From CAYOZL01 sp964408435 (GTDB lineage: Bacteria; Bdellovibrionota_C; UBA2361; SZUA-149; CAYOZL01): 17,921 nucleotides of DNA. The notes beneath the pieces are model-generated. The model was not told where the DNA came from, ran no database searches, and worked only from the letters and a program-made list of their open reading frames with translations. Numbering within the stretch: position 1 is the first letter of the stretch; each line of letters opens with the position of its first letter. The stretch lies in contig CAYOZL010000049.1 in assembly GCA_964408435.1 (NCBI GenBank), forward strand, positions 1 to 17,921. The letters run 5' to 3'. Shown here piece by piece: positions 5,865 to 14,675 of this stretch. Both the position numbers and the translations under genes were made by a program.

Positions 5865-8354
5865 TTACTCTCTAAATTCTCTAATAAAGGCGTCTACTAG
5901 CAATAATAAGAAAGCAGCTAGTATAAAGTATAGTTTGTAATAAGTAGTCTTTTCCTTAACTAAGTTCTTAGCAGTTAGCTCTTCAGGGTTTAGCTCTCCT
6001 TTAGTTTCTTCTGCTAGATTCTGTAAGTAATCTAAATTTAATCCTACTTTCTCTTCTTTTTTATCAACGTTTATTCCAATTTCAGGAAAGCCTGTTCTAG
6101 CAGATTTCAGAGATAGGAAGTAATCACCAGATTCTTCAATTTTTGTTTTGGCCTTATATCTTCCAACACTTACTTGTTTAAAGTTAACTTTGGTTCTTTT
6201 TATGCCTGTTTTTTTTGTTCCTAGTTTTAAATTTGCAGATAAGTCTCTTGTATAAGATTTGTTAAAAATTGCTAAATCTAAATTCAACTCATTACCAATT
6301 AGCTTATGTCTAAGTTCAAATTCTATATCCTTATTTTTATCTTTAGTGCTTAAGCTATTAAATATATCAGACCAGAATCTAGAAAAGTTTTTCCACCTAA
6401 GCCAATTAATAGCCCAATTAGAAGTTAGATCTGAAGTATATGAAACTACTTTACCTCTTTTGTATTTCCAAGAAGAAAGAATCGGAAAAGAGGTTTTACC
6501 TTCTTTAGTTATTAGTTCTTGATTTGAGCCTTTTTTAGCTTTGGTTTCTACAAAGCCTTTTAAGCTAGGATAGTTAGTAATTCTAGTGCTCTTAACGCCA
6601 TTTGGGCCTTGATTTACAGCAAAGTTAGTTTGCTTAGTTTTTTCTTGTTTTACATTTACATTTATATCTTCAACAAATATCTGAGGGAGTGAAGTAGCGT
6701 TTACAGTATGGTAAAAAGCTCCTTTGCCTGATTTAGCAAGTAGCTTTAAAAATGGAACATTAGCCTCAAGTCCTAGAGCAACTGTTGATACTGTAATTCC
6801 TTTTTGTCCAAGTTTTCTTATTTCATTAAAATATAAATCACTACTAAGTGGAAATTTACCATCACTAAGAACGATAATATGTTTTCTACTAGCTGGGCTA
6901 CTGGCTAATTTTTGTCTTGCTGCTGAAAGAGCAGGTAGAAGATTTGTTTTACCTACTGCTGTTAAATTTCTTAATCTATTTTCTGCACTAGCTTTTACCG
7001 TAGAAATTTTCTCAATATCTATAATGACAAAAGGAGCATGGTCAAAACCAATAACTGTAATGTAGTCATCAGGCTTTAATGAATTAATAGATGAAAGAGC
7101 TGCTTTTTTTGCGGATCCAATTTTATTTTGTTGAATCATGCTACCAGACTTATCTAGCACTAAAGCAATAGCGTTTATCAATCTTCTTTGTTTCTTTTTA
7201 GGTGGGCTGAAAGTTAGAGGTGTAATAGTTTCTAGTTCAGTATTTTTATACCCTCCTTGAGCGTAGCTTCTATTTCCTCCAATTGTAAGTAGGCTACCGC
7301 CTTTTGCCACATAGTTTTTCAGATTTGGTAAAAACTTAGATGGCAAGCTTGCTTTTGAAATATTGTTTAATATTACATTTTTATATTTAGATAGATTTGT
7401 AGGAATTTTATCTTTTGCTATATAGCTCTCTGTCTTAAATCCTTTAAGCTTTAGTAGCTTTACCATTGTTTTTTCATAAGCTTTGCTATGAGAAAGCACT
7501 AAAACTTTAGATTGTTCTTGAGCATTCACCCAGCTAGAGATCTTATTGCTATCAAGTTCAGCTACGATCTTATGTTTACCACCCTTTATTTTAGGAGAGA
7601 TAAAAGTTACTTTTTTGCTGGAGCTTGGAGCAATATTTACAATTTTTGTATCTACTAATTTATCATCTATTTTTAATAGAATTTTTTTGCTAACTGTTTT
7701 ATCTGTATTATTTCTAGCACTAATTAAGATATTAGTTTTTGTCTCTGCTTTAATTAAGCTTTCATTTTCAATATTAATTAACTCAGTTTCATTTTCTTTA
7801 TATAAACTATGCTCAGTAATTATAGGAAAAACTTTAAGACTATTTAGTTTTACTGCATCTTGTTCTTGACCATCAGAAAACAGTAAAACAGAGGAAGTGT
7901 AGTTTTTTATTTGCTTTAAAGACTTTGAAATATAGCTTTGCTTAGTGTTTAGCTCACTAGAGTTATTAGAAAGCAAATCATAAACTTCTTGTGCGCTTTG
8001 ATCTTTTTCTATTTTTATATAATTTTTTGATAGATTATCGGAAAAAGTAAAAGCTTTAATTTCATAATCATTAGAGTAATTAATAGCTTTATCAATTAAA
8101 GCTAACTTAGTTTTCTTGCTTAAGCTTTCTGACCAATCAAATGCAGTGTAGAGAACATTTGAAGAGTCTTCACTTTTTTTAAGAGGGTTTGCTAATGCTA
8201 ATAAGAGTAAACTTAGAGCAAGTAGTCTTAATAGCGTAATTTGTTTTCTTAAGAAAATTAGGCAAAGCAGTAATATTGGAGCTATTATTTTTAAAGAAGC
8301 TAGGTCTTCAAAAATAATATTTTCCAAAAATGTTTTTAAAGCCTGTTCAATCAT
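5865..8354 (-). CDS. Membrane-anchored protein with tandem VWA domains and GATase1-like domain
   Basis: This 829-residue protein has the following order. Two hydrophobic helices lie in the first 57 residues. A first VWA-like domain (about 66-180) has a MIDAS signature DWSES (D73, S75, S77) and LLFSDGQE (D161). An Ig/CARDB-like stretch spans about 190-280. A class I glutamine-amidotransferase-like domain (about 282-385) has the family hallmark GGSLLTIGG...GGY. A second, canonical VWA domain (about 393-565) has DKSGS (D401, S403, S405), T470 and D498. A beta-rich region follows, ending in a TM helix (about 806-822). The GATase-like domain contains no cysteine, so it cannot be a catalytic amidotransferase. 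Proteins of this layout occur beside MoxR, DUF58 and BatA genes. The ATG overlaps the upstream batA-like gene by 8 bases, which indicates translational coupling. Confidence 0.88.
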   Translation of the reverse strand: MIEQALKTFLENIIFEDLASLKIIAPILLLCLIFLRKQITLLRLLALSLLLLALANPLKKSEDSSNVLYTAFDWSESLSKKTKLALIDKAINYSNDYEIKAFTFSDNLSKNYIKIEKDQSAQEVYDLLSNNSSELNTKQSYISKSLKQIKNYTSSVLLFSDGQEQDAVKLNSLKVFPIITEHSLYKENETELINIENESLIKAETKTNILISARNNTDKTVSKKILLKIDDKLVDTKIVNIAPSSSKKVTFISPKIKGGKHKIVAELDSNKISSWVNAQEQSKVLVLSHSKAYEKTMVKLLKLKGFKTESYIAKDKIPTNLSKYKNVILNNISKASLPSKFLPNLKNYVAKGGSLLTIGGNRSYAQGGYKNTELETITPLTFSPPKKKQRRLINAIALVLDKSGSMIQQNKIGSAKKAALSSINSLKPDDYITVIGFDHAPFVIIDIEKISTVKASAENRLRNLTAVGKTNLLPALSAARQKLASSPASRKHIIVLSDGKFPLSSDLYFNEIRKLGQKGITVSTVALGLEANVPFLKLLAKSGKGAFYHTVNATSLPQIFVEDINVNVKQEKTKQTNFAVNQGPNGVKSTRITNYPSLKGFVETKAKKGSNQELITKEGKTSFPILSSWKYKRGKVVSYTSDLTSNWAINWLRWKNFSRFWSDIFNSLSTKDKNKDIEFELRHKLIGNELNLDLAIFNKSYTRDLSANLKLGTKKTGIKRTKVNFKQVSVGRYKAKTKIEESGDYFLSLKSARTGFPEIGINVDKKEEKVGLNLDYLQNLAEETKGELNPEELTAKNLVKEKTTYYKLYFILAAFLLLLVDAFIREFRE

Positions 8355-10038
8355 TTTTTCTTCTTAAAATCATTTCAATAAGTAAAAAGAAAATACATGC
8401 ATATATTAAATATCTCCATAAATTAGATTCTTTTTTCTTTTCTTTATTCTCACTTAATTCAATCTCTTGAATGTGTCTTTTTGATAAATTAGATTCTTCT
8501 TCATGAAAGTTATTAACTGCTAGTGCTCTATTTTCTGGTGAAAATAAATAAATTCCAGGAGTCTCTACTTTTATTTCTTTTAAGTCTTTTAAAACATCTT
8601 GCTCAGGAGTTATAACTATAGAGTTATTATAAATTTTTATTTTATCAGAAGTGTTAGTGCTAATACTCTTATTTTGATCCAGCCATTTAATAATATTTAC
8701 CAATAAAATACTTAGAGTTGGAGTCTTTAATCCTTCATATGGTAATAGCTCTATTCCACTAAGCGCAACTGGTACAGAGTTCTTTATACCAACGGTAAGT
8801 AAAGAGCCTTTTTCTGAATTAATTATTGAGCTAGACCATAGTGGAGGATCTATATTAACAGCATCAATAGATTTTATTAAGTTTAGTTTTAAATAAGAAT
8901 TAATAACATGGCTCTTGTTCCAGTAAGTTATATTAACATCACTTCTATTACTTGTTTTAAGCTCTGAAATAGAGTCTTCAGATTTATCTAAACCAGCAGG
9001 TAAAATATATAGAGACGGTATTTTTGGAAAAATTTTAGGCACAACACGGTGAAAAATTAACAGTGAATATTCTTTTCCATCGTATTCGCTCTTTTTTGTG
9101 ATTTTTAGGCTATCAATCTTATTTAAGCCAAGTAGCTTATTACTACTGCCAATTTCTTGTTCACTAATTAAAAGAGCGTTGCCTGTTTTTTGAGGGGCGT
9201 TTACTATCCAGGCGTAATTATCATTTTTGATTGAGTCTTCATTAGAAGTACTCACTGAAATTTTATAAGCAGTGCCTGCAGAAACTGGCTTATATTTATA
9301 TTGATAAGATGTTTTTACTTCTACTTGTCTATTATCTAGTACCTCAATAAGATTTCCACTAAAATCAATTTTTTCCAATCTAATACTTACTAGCGCGTCT
9401 TGATGACTTAAATTTGCTATAATTTCTTGGTCTTTGATTTTAGCATCAAGGATAAATAAATTTTTTCTTTTTTCACCTATTGTAAAGGATTTAATTTTAT
9501 CATTTAAGCTTTCTTGTTTTGAAATTATTTCCTTATCAGAGTAAATCCATATTTCATCAAAGTTAGCTTTGTTATTTATTTCTTCTAGCTCTTTATTTAT
9601 TTTATCTGGAGAGTTTGGATTAGAAATATTAAATATCTTGTACTTATCTCCTTTTTTATTTTCCTCAAACTGCTCTTTAGCTAGACCTATTCTAGTTTTA
9701 CCATTTTCTTCTAGAGCTGACATACTTAAGGAGTTATCAAAAACAACAGCAATGTCTTTATCTTTATTAGTCGGCAATGCCAAAGCTAAGCAAAGTAGAC
9801 AAAGCGCAAGTAATTCTATGTAGAATCTAAGTGGAAGTTTTATTTTCTGTTTTTTTCTAGGCTTTAGTTTTAATTGTTTTAATAAAATAGTACTCGAGAC
9901 TATTTTTTTTTTAGCACTTACTTTTTTACGATACGCAAAAATTAGAAAAGGACAAAGACCTAAAAGAGCCAAGCCTATTGGGTTTAGAAAGAGACTTAAA
10001 AGTGAACTATTTAGTAAACCAGAAAGCATATTAACCAA
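8347..10038 (-). CDS. BatA-like VWA-domain membrane protein
   Basis: This 563-residue protein has the BatA-type N-terminal double-helix domain. FLNPIGLALLGLCPFLIFAY (17-36) is followed by a basic linker and a second helix at about 72-89 ending ALALP. A VWA domain then begins with the MIDAS motif DNSLS (D101, S103, S105). The later VWA metal residues are not obvious, so metal binding may be degenerate. A long periplasmic-type beta-rich region follows, and a C-terminal TM helix (about 542-558) ends in RRKND. The start is TTG at 10038: AGGA sits 4 bases upstream, better spaced than for the ATG three codons later. It overlaps the DUF58 gene by 8 bases and the next gene by 8 bases, forming a tightly coupled operon. 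The usual role of such proteins is partner of MoxR ATPases. Confidence 0.85.
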   Translation of the reverse strand: MVNMLSGLLNSSLLSLFLNPIGLALLGLCPFLIFAYRKKVSAKKKIVSSTILLKQLKLKPRKKQKIKLPLRFYIELLALCLLCLALALPTNKDKDIAVVFDNSLSMSALEENGKTRIGLAKEQFEENKKGDKYKIFNISNPNSPDKINKELEEINNKANFDEIWIYSDKEIISKQESLNDKIKSFTIGEKRKNLFILDAKIKDQEIIANLSHQDALVSIRLEKIDFSGNLIEVLDNRQVEVKTSYQYKYKPVSAGTAYKISVSTSNEDSIKNDNYAWIVNAPQKTGNALLISEQEIGSSNKLLGLNKIDSLKITKKSEYDGKEYSLLIFHRVVPKIFPKIPSLYILPAGLDKSEDSISELKTSNRSDVNITYWNKSHVINSYLKLNLIKSIDAVNIDPPLWSSSIINSEKGSLLTVGIKNSVPVALSGIELLPYEGLKTPTLSILLVNIIKWLDQNKSISTNTSDKIKIYNNSIVITPEQDVLKDLKEIKVETPGIYLFSPENRALAVNNFHEEESNLSKRHIQEIELSENKEKKKESNLWRYLIYACIFFLLIEMILRRKND

Positions 10039-10903
10039 TAAGTCCTTTATTTAGAAACTTATGAAAGAGCACATCGCTTATTGTTTCATTAGTAATTACT
10101 GGAATTAGGTTAATATTAGATTTGTTACAGTAGAGTTCTAAAAGCTCAAAATGTTTTCTATAAATCTTTTTATATTCTTCTATTGAGGAGCTATCTAAGC
10201 TAAGTTCAACTACTTCTCCAGTTTCACTATCTGCTACATTTAAGCTACCTATTTCTGAAAAGTCGACTTCTTGTGTGTCTTGAATATGAATTATATTTAA
10301 TTCAAAGCCTTTTGCTCTTAAGTAATCTAGTCCACTAATAACTGGTTCTATATCGCATAGAAAATCTGAGATGATATAACAAACTCCTGGAATACGTTTA
10401 GATTGCATTGCCGCCCTAAGAGCATTTGGCCAAGCAAAAGAGCTTACTGTTTCTGTCTCTGTTACTTCTTTAGCTAGTCTATTAAATAGTCTAACGCCTC
10501 GTACTTTAGGAATTCTTTTTTTATTCCCTAAAAAATTAAAATTTATATTATCTCCGTTATTAAGTGCAGTGTAGCTAAGAGCTAAACCTAAAGATTTAGC
10601 ATAAGAAAATTTTTTTTCTGTATGAATCATAGATTTACTAGAATCTATTAATACTGAAACACTTAAGTCTTGCTCTTCTCTAAATTGCTTTAGATAAATT
10701 TTATCTGTTCTTCCGTAAACTGCCCAGTCGATATATCTGTAGTCATCCCCTGGGGCGTAAGATCTATGGTCATCAAATTCTAGACCATGGCCTTTTCTAA
10801 GTGAGCGGTGTTGCCCTTGTCTAGAGCCGAGAAAAGTTCTTCTTGATTTAAGTTGTAATGCTTCAAGCTTTTTTAGAACTTTAGTGTCTAAGAGCTCAAT
10901 CAA
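10031..10903 (-). CDS. DUF58-family protein (VWA-like), MoxR partner
   Basis: This 290-residue protein is a short DUF58 member. The signature is complete: GLEFDDHRSYAPGDDYRYID (40-59), then W60, the YGRTDKIYLKQF stretch (63-74), and a VWA-like start LLIDSSKS-type motif, here VLIDSSKSM (84-92), with D87, S89 and S91 forming a MIDAS. DUF58 proteins are cytoplasmic or membrane-associated and almost always encoded next to MoxR ATPases. Their exact activity is unknown. No N-terminal TM pair is present, unlike longer DUF58 proteins. The start is TTG at 10903 with an AAGGA SD six bases upstream. It overlaps the moxR stop codon as TTGA, so translation is coupled. Confidence 0.92.
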   Translation of the reverse strand: MIELLDTKVLKKLEALQLKSRRTFLGSRQGQHRSLRKGHGLEFDDHRSYAPGDDYRYIDWAVYGRTDKIYLKQFREEQDLSVSVLIDSSKSMIHTEKKFSYAKSLGLALSYTALNNGDNINFNFLGNKKRIPKVRGVRLFNRLAKEVTETETVSSFAWPNALRAAMQSKRIPGVCYIISDFLCDIEPVISGLDYLRAKGFELNIIHIQDTQEVDFSEIGSLNVADSETGEVVELSLDSSSIEEYKKIYRKHFELLELYCNKSNINLIPVITNETISDVLFHKFLNKGLIG

Positions 10904-11889
10904 CTTGCGTCCTTAACTTCAGAAATGATTTTATCAGCAGTAACTCCGTCGGCTTCAGCTTGAAAATTTAAAATCATTCTATGGCGAAGAGCCGGAATAA
11001 TTGCAGTTTTTATATCTTCGTATGCAATATTCGCTCTACCATCTAAGAGCGCAAGAACCTTGGATATCATCATTACTGCCTGAGCTCCTCTAGGACCAGG
11101 GCCGAATTTTACATATTGGTTTACTAAGGAAGTGCAAGTATTACTATTTGGATCAAGGCTAAAAACCATACTGACTAGAACGTCTTGTACTGCAGGTGCT
11201 ACCATTACTTGTTTTACTAGCTCTCTCATTTGCAAGATTGCTTTTGTGCTATCCGCTTCGTTTGCAAATGCTTTAATCTTGGCCTGTTTCTTTCCAGTCG
11301 TACGATTTAGAATTTCATTTAACTCACTGGCACTAGGAGGGGCTACTAAAAGTTTAACTAAGAATCTATCTAGCTGGGCTTCTGGTAGTGGGTAAGTACC
11401 TTCTAGTTCAATTGGGTTTTGAGTCGCTAGAACGAAAAATGGTTGCGGTAATTTATGAGTGTGGCCTAAAACAGTTACCTGCTTTTCTTCCATTGCCTCT
11501 AAAAGAGAAGATTGAGTTTTAGGTCCTGCTCTATTTACTTCATCCGCTAGAACAATATTTGCGAAAATAGGCCCGGGCTGAAATTTAAAAGTTCTTTTAT
11601 TATTTTCATCTTCAGAAAGAACTTGAGTACCTGTAACGTCACTTGGCATTAAATCAGAAGTGAATTGAATTCTTTTAAAACTTAGACCCATGCACTCAGC
11701 AATTGATCTAACTAATAAAGTTTTACCAAGTCCAGGCGCTCCTTCTAGTAAAGTGTGGCCACCAGCGAATATAGTAGCAAGAGTAAGTCTAATCGTGTCC
11801 GATAAACCAACCATTACTTTTCCCATTTCGTTTTCTAGGAGCTCAAAATTTTCTTTAAATTTATTTATATCTTCTTGTTTCATGCTCAT
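10900..11889 (-). CDS. MoxR-family AAA+ ATPase
   Basis: This 329-residue protein is a typical MoxR ATPase (AAA_3). Walker A GAPGLGKT is at 50-57 with K56, Walker B IVLADE at 112-117 with D116 and E117, and sensor-1 ATQN with N158. EAQLDRF (170-176) carries R175, the presumed arginine finger, and GPRGAQA lies in the C-terminal lid. MoxR proteins are thought to act as chaperone-like remodelling ATPases with VWA-domain partners; four such domains are encoded immediately downstream. It begins 5 bases after the stop of the low-complexity membrane protein gene. ATG at 11889 was chosen; ATG at 11883 is an alternative, and neither has a strong SD. Confidence 0.96.
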   Translation of the reverse strand: MSMKQEDINKFKENFELLENEMGKVMVGLSDTIRLTLATIFAGGHTLLEGAPGLGKTLLVRSIAECMGLSFKRIQFTSDLMPSDVTGTQVLSEDENNKRTFKFQPGPIFANIVLADEVNRAGPKTQSSLLEAMEEKQVTVLGHTHKLPQPFFVLATQNPIELEGTYPLPEAQLDRFLVKLLVAPPSASELNEILNRTTGKKQAKIKAFANEADSTKAILQMRELVKQVMVAPAVQDVLVSMVFSLDPNSNTCTSLVNQYVKFGPGPRGAQAVMMISKVLALLDGRANIAYEDIKTAIIPALRHRMILNFQAEADGVTADKIISEVKDAS

Positions 11890-11894
11890 ATTTA

Positions 11895-13604
11895 TTACTT
11901 TATTATGTCAATATATTCCAGTGGAATGGGTTGTTCTTTACGAGTAAGGCTAGATTTAGGTTTTATAAAATCTTCTTGTTTAATTTTGTCGGTTATTTTT
12001 TCTTTCCCTAAGACTTTTTCTAATCTACCTAGCTCTTTAATTTTAATATCTTTATTTGATTTATTAATATTAATTTTTTCTTTTTTAGCATCTTTTATAT
12101 CTATTTTCTTTTTTACAGAGTTATCTCCTTTGTCATTTTTTTTCTCAGATGAATTTGGTTTTTTTGCGCTATCTTTACTTGCTTGTTTATCCTTAGATTC
12201 TTTCTGCTCGTTTTTACTACTACTCTTCCCTTGATTTTTCTTTTCTATTTTCTTTTTAAGCTCATCTAGTTTCTTTTCTACTTTTTTCTTTTGAGCTTTA
12301 TTAGCCTCTTTATTCTTAGCTTGATTCTTAGATTTGTTTTGCCCAGATTGTTTTTGTTCTGAGTTTTTTTGTTTGTTGTTTTGATTCTTTTGGTTTTCTT
12401 TGTTCTGCTTGCTTTTATCTTGTTCTTTTTTGTTTTGTTGGTCGTTCTTTTTCTGACCGCTTTTATTTTGCTCGTTGTTATTTTTTTGATCTTTGTCTTT
12501 TTGATCTTTATTTTTCTGCTGGTTATCTTTTTGTTTATTCTCTTGCTGTGAGTTCTCTTTATTCTGACCGACTTGCTTTTTTTGATCCTTCTTGTTTTTT
12601 TCTCCTTTAGAATCACCGCCTGATTTATTGTTTTTATCAGAATTCTTATTAGAGTTTTGTTTTGAAGATTTATTTTGTTCTGATTTGTTCTGTTTTGATT
12701 TATTCTGCTCTGACTTGCCTTGTTCTGAAGGTTTTTTACTATCTGATTTTTGATCTTGGGCTTTATTTTTTTGCTCGCTTTGTTTTTGGTTTTGACCAGA
12801 GCCTTTATTTTTAGAGCCCTGCTTTTTAGATTCTCCTAGGCCAGTTTGGTTCTTTTTTTGTTCTTGCTTTTTTTGCTGTTGTTGCTTCTTCTTCTCTTGT
12901 TCTTTTTTTTGCTGTTCTTTCTTTTTTTCTTTTTCCTTTTTCTTTCTTTCTTTATTTTTAATTTCTTGAATTTTTTCTTTAGCTTTATGACTATATAAGC
13001 CCTTATCTTCAAGTACTTCTGCTAGAGTGTTTAAGTCTTTTAGCTCTTCTTCGCTTAATTCAGGGCTTTCTTCTATTAACTTTAGAATCTCTTTAGCTTC
13101 TTTTTTACCTTCAGTAATAGAATTTAGGCGAAAGCTTTTTGCATCAGAGTGAAAAAATAAGATTAAAAAAATTGCTGCTAAGCTAAAACCTAAAGCAATT
13201 AAGCTTTGTTTGAAGAGTCTTACGCTATAGAAGCTTTCATCTTTTAATTTGCTTAAGTTCTTCTCTAATTGTTTTTTTACTAATGTATTTCCAATTTCAT
13301 TATTTTCTGACTGAAGTAAGCTTATAAATCTTTCTTTAGTATTTAACTTATTATCTAAGTACTTAGCAGCTTGTGAATCTGTAGGAATCGGAACAAGCTT
13401 ATACATTGAAAAAAACATTTTACTTATTAATAAGCCAAACAGGGAAAATAAGGGGATGATTAATGCAGGTTCAATGAAATCGTAAAAAATATATGTTAAT
13501 GCAATTAATGAAAGAGGCATTAATATAAATACGCCTAAATTTAATAACTTTGATAAGCTGAATTGCTTTCTTATTTTTTCTATTAAAGATTTAGCGTCTT
13601 GCAT
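11895..13604 (-). CDS. Multi-pass membrane protein with very long K/Q/N/E-rich low-complexity tail
   Basis: This 569-residue protein has two N-terminal TM helices (about 22-42 and 47-65), then a conserved-looking segment AAKYLDNKLNTKERFISLL (79-97), and a third TM (about 132-151). The segment and topology resemble the DUF4175-like membrane proteins found beside MoxR/DUF58 genes, where a similar LD-x-x-L-x-x-x-x-R-F pattern occurs (recalled, not searched). From about 215 to 520 the chain is almost entirely K, Q, N, E, S and D with near-repeats such as EQNKS and QKNKD, probably disordered or a long charged coil. It ends with a small motif, QPIPLEYIDIIK, close to the terminus of related proteins. 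The ATG at 13604 follows AGGG with suitable spacing. It lies 34 bases after mltG and 5 before moxR. Confidence 0.8.
   Translation of the reverse strand: MQDAKSLIEKIRKQFSLSKLLNLGVFILMPLSLIALTYIFYDFIEPALIIPLFSLFGLLISKMFFSMYKLVPIPTDSQAAKYLDNKLNTKERFISLLQSENNEIGNTLVKKQLEKNLSKLKDESFYSVRLFKQSLIALGFSLAAIFLILFFHSDAKSFRLNSITEGKKEAKEILKLIEESPELSEEELKDLNTLAEVLEDKGLYSHKAKEKIQEIKNKERKKKEKEKKKEQQKKEQEKKKQQQQKKQEQKKNQTGLGESKKQGSKNKGSGQNQKQSEQKNKAQDQKSDSKKPSEQGKSEQNKSKQNKSEQNKSSKQNSNKNSDKNNKSGGDSKGEKNKKDQKKQVGQNKENSQQENKQKDNQQKNKDQKDKDQKNNNEQNKSGQKKNDQQNKKEQDKSKQNKENQKNQNNKQKNSEQKQSGQNKSKNQAKNKEANKAQKKKVEKKLDELKKKIEKKNQGKSSSKNEQKESKDKQASKDSAKKPNSSEKKNDKGDNSVKKKIDIKDAKKEKININKSNKDIKIKELGRLEKVLGKEKITDKIKQEDFIKPKSSLTRKEQPIPLEYIDIIK
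12195..12960. repeat. Low-complexity tract, nearly all pyrimidine on the plus strand
   Basis: The DNA coding for the K/Q/N/E-rich tail is strongly T-rich with C on the plus strand (purine-rich on the coding strand). It is built of imperfect short repeats such as TTGTTCTGATTT variants around 12650-12730. No exact tandem unit persists, so it is compositional repetition set by the protein rather than a clean satellite. It produces long spurious open frames on both strands. Confidence 0.6.
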
Positions 13605-13638
13605 TATTTAGACCCTGAATTAATGAAGTGCCCCTAAG

Positions 13639-14667
13639 CTAGTTTTGAGCTTTAAGCTTACTTTGATGCTCTTTAAAAGAGGTTGAGTATTCCACACTAC
13701 CGTCTTTCTTTTTAAGGAAGTATAAAGAATCAGTTTCTGCAGGAAAGAGTGCAGCATAGATAGAAGCAGCTGAAGCCGAGCAAATAGGAGTAGGAGGCAG
13801 GCCAATATTAATAAAGGTATTATAAGGAGTTTCTTCAAGCATATCATTATCACTTAGTTCTTCTTTTAAGTCAGGCACTCCATATCTTAGCGCTTTTTTG
13901 CTTTGTAGTTGCATCCCTATTTTTAGACGATTGTGATAAACAGATGATATTGCGGCAAGCTCAGTAGAGCTTTTTCCTGCCTCTTTATCTATTAAAGAAG
14001 CTAGTACTAGTATTTCATAAGGCCTATATCCTAGCTCATCTGCTCTATCTATCCATTTAGGAATTTTTTTATCAAGGGCAACTTTGGACTGGTTTAGAAG
14101 TTTTTTAATTAGCTCTTCAGGAGCTCTTGGTTTATTGAATTCATATTTTCCTTCAATTAAATAGCCTTCAGGAATATATGCTGGAATACCTAGTTCACTC
14201 ATTAATCTCGGGTTTTTAAATGCATCAAAAGCTTCTTCTTTAGTAAGTAAGTTAATTTTTGAAATACTTTCTGAAATTTCTTTTATAGTTTGGCATGGTT
14301 TTATTTCAAGAGTGTAATTAATTGTTTTTCCAGAAAGTAAAGATAGAACAATTGATTTTGGAGTTTGGGATGGAGAGATTGAATATTCACCTGCAGAAAT
14401 TTTTTTATTTTCCTGTTTTTTTGCAAACCATTTAAAGGCATAAGCGCTATTAACTAATTTTTTATTTTTTAAGTTTTTAGCAATTTGGTCTAGTGTAGCA
14501 CCTGCTTCAATTACAAATTTAGTTTTGTTAGTAGCTTTGTAATTAACAGGAGATTGGAAGTTCTTTTTAAACCAGAATAGAGCAATAAAGCCGATTAAGA
14601 GTAGGGGCAATAGGACTACGCCAATTTTGCCTAGGACTACAAAAAAATTAAAAACTTTATTCTTCAT
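13639..14667 (-). CDS. mltG: Endolytic murein transglycosylase MltG (YceG-like)
   Basis: MltG cleaves nascent glycan strands at the inner membrane and helps set their length. The 342-residue protein has one N-terminal TM anchor (about 10-33), a LysM-like region with AGATLDQIAKNLKNKKLV (55-72) and AGEYSIS (92-98), and the YceG catalytic domain. The catalytic glutamate is E229 in ASLIDKEAG, where the usual EKE is DKE; the key residue is kept. Other family marks are NRLKIGMQLQSKKALRYGV (246-264), ETPYNTFINIGLPPTPI (279-295) and AALFPA. The EGW/F-PDTY motif reads EGYLIEGKYEF. The ATG at 14667 has no SD. The upstream spacer carries the repeated promoter-like element, which could drive mltG and the cluster below it. 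Confidence 0.95.
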   Translation of the reverse strand: MKNKVFNFFVVLGKIGVVLLPLLLIGFIALFWFKKNFQSPVNYKATNKTKFVIEAGATLDQIAKNLKNKKLVNSAYAFKWFAKKQENKKISAGEYSISPSQTPKSIVLSLLSGKTINYTLEIKPCQTIKEISESISKINLLTKEEAFDAFKNPRLMSELGIPAYIPEGYLIEGKYEFNKPRAPEELIKKLLNQSKVALDKKIPKWIDRADELGYRPYEILVLASLIDKEAGKSSTELAAISSVYHNRLKIGMQLQSKKALRYGVPDLKEELSDNDMLEETPYNTFINIGLPPTPICSASAASIYAALFPAETDSLYFLKKKDGSVEYSTSFKEHQSKLKAQN

Positions 14668-14675
14668 ATATTTTT

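Noticed and set aside
12278..12616. Open frame of 112 residues rich in K, R and T
   Set aside because: It is a frame-shifted shadow of the low-complexity tail, with a composition dictated by the A-rich coding strand and no start signal.
12195..12960. Tandem repeat array or CRISPR-like array
   Set aside because: Repeat units are inexact and irregularly spaced. The repetition reflects the K/Q/N/E-rich protein rather than a repeat-spacer structure.
13620..13853. Open frame of 77 hydrophobic residues on the minus strand
   Set aside because: It lies almost wholly inside the 3' part of mltG in another frame, and mltG motifs in that interval are intact.
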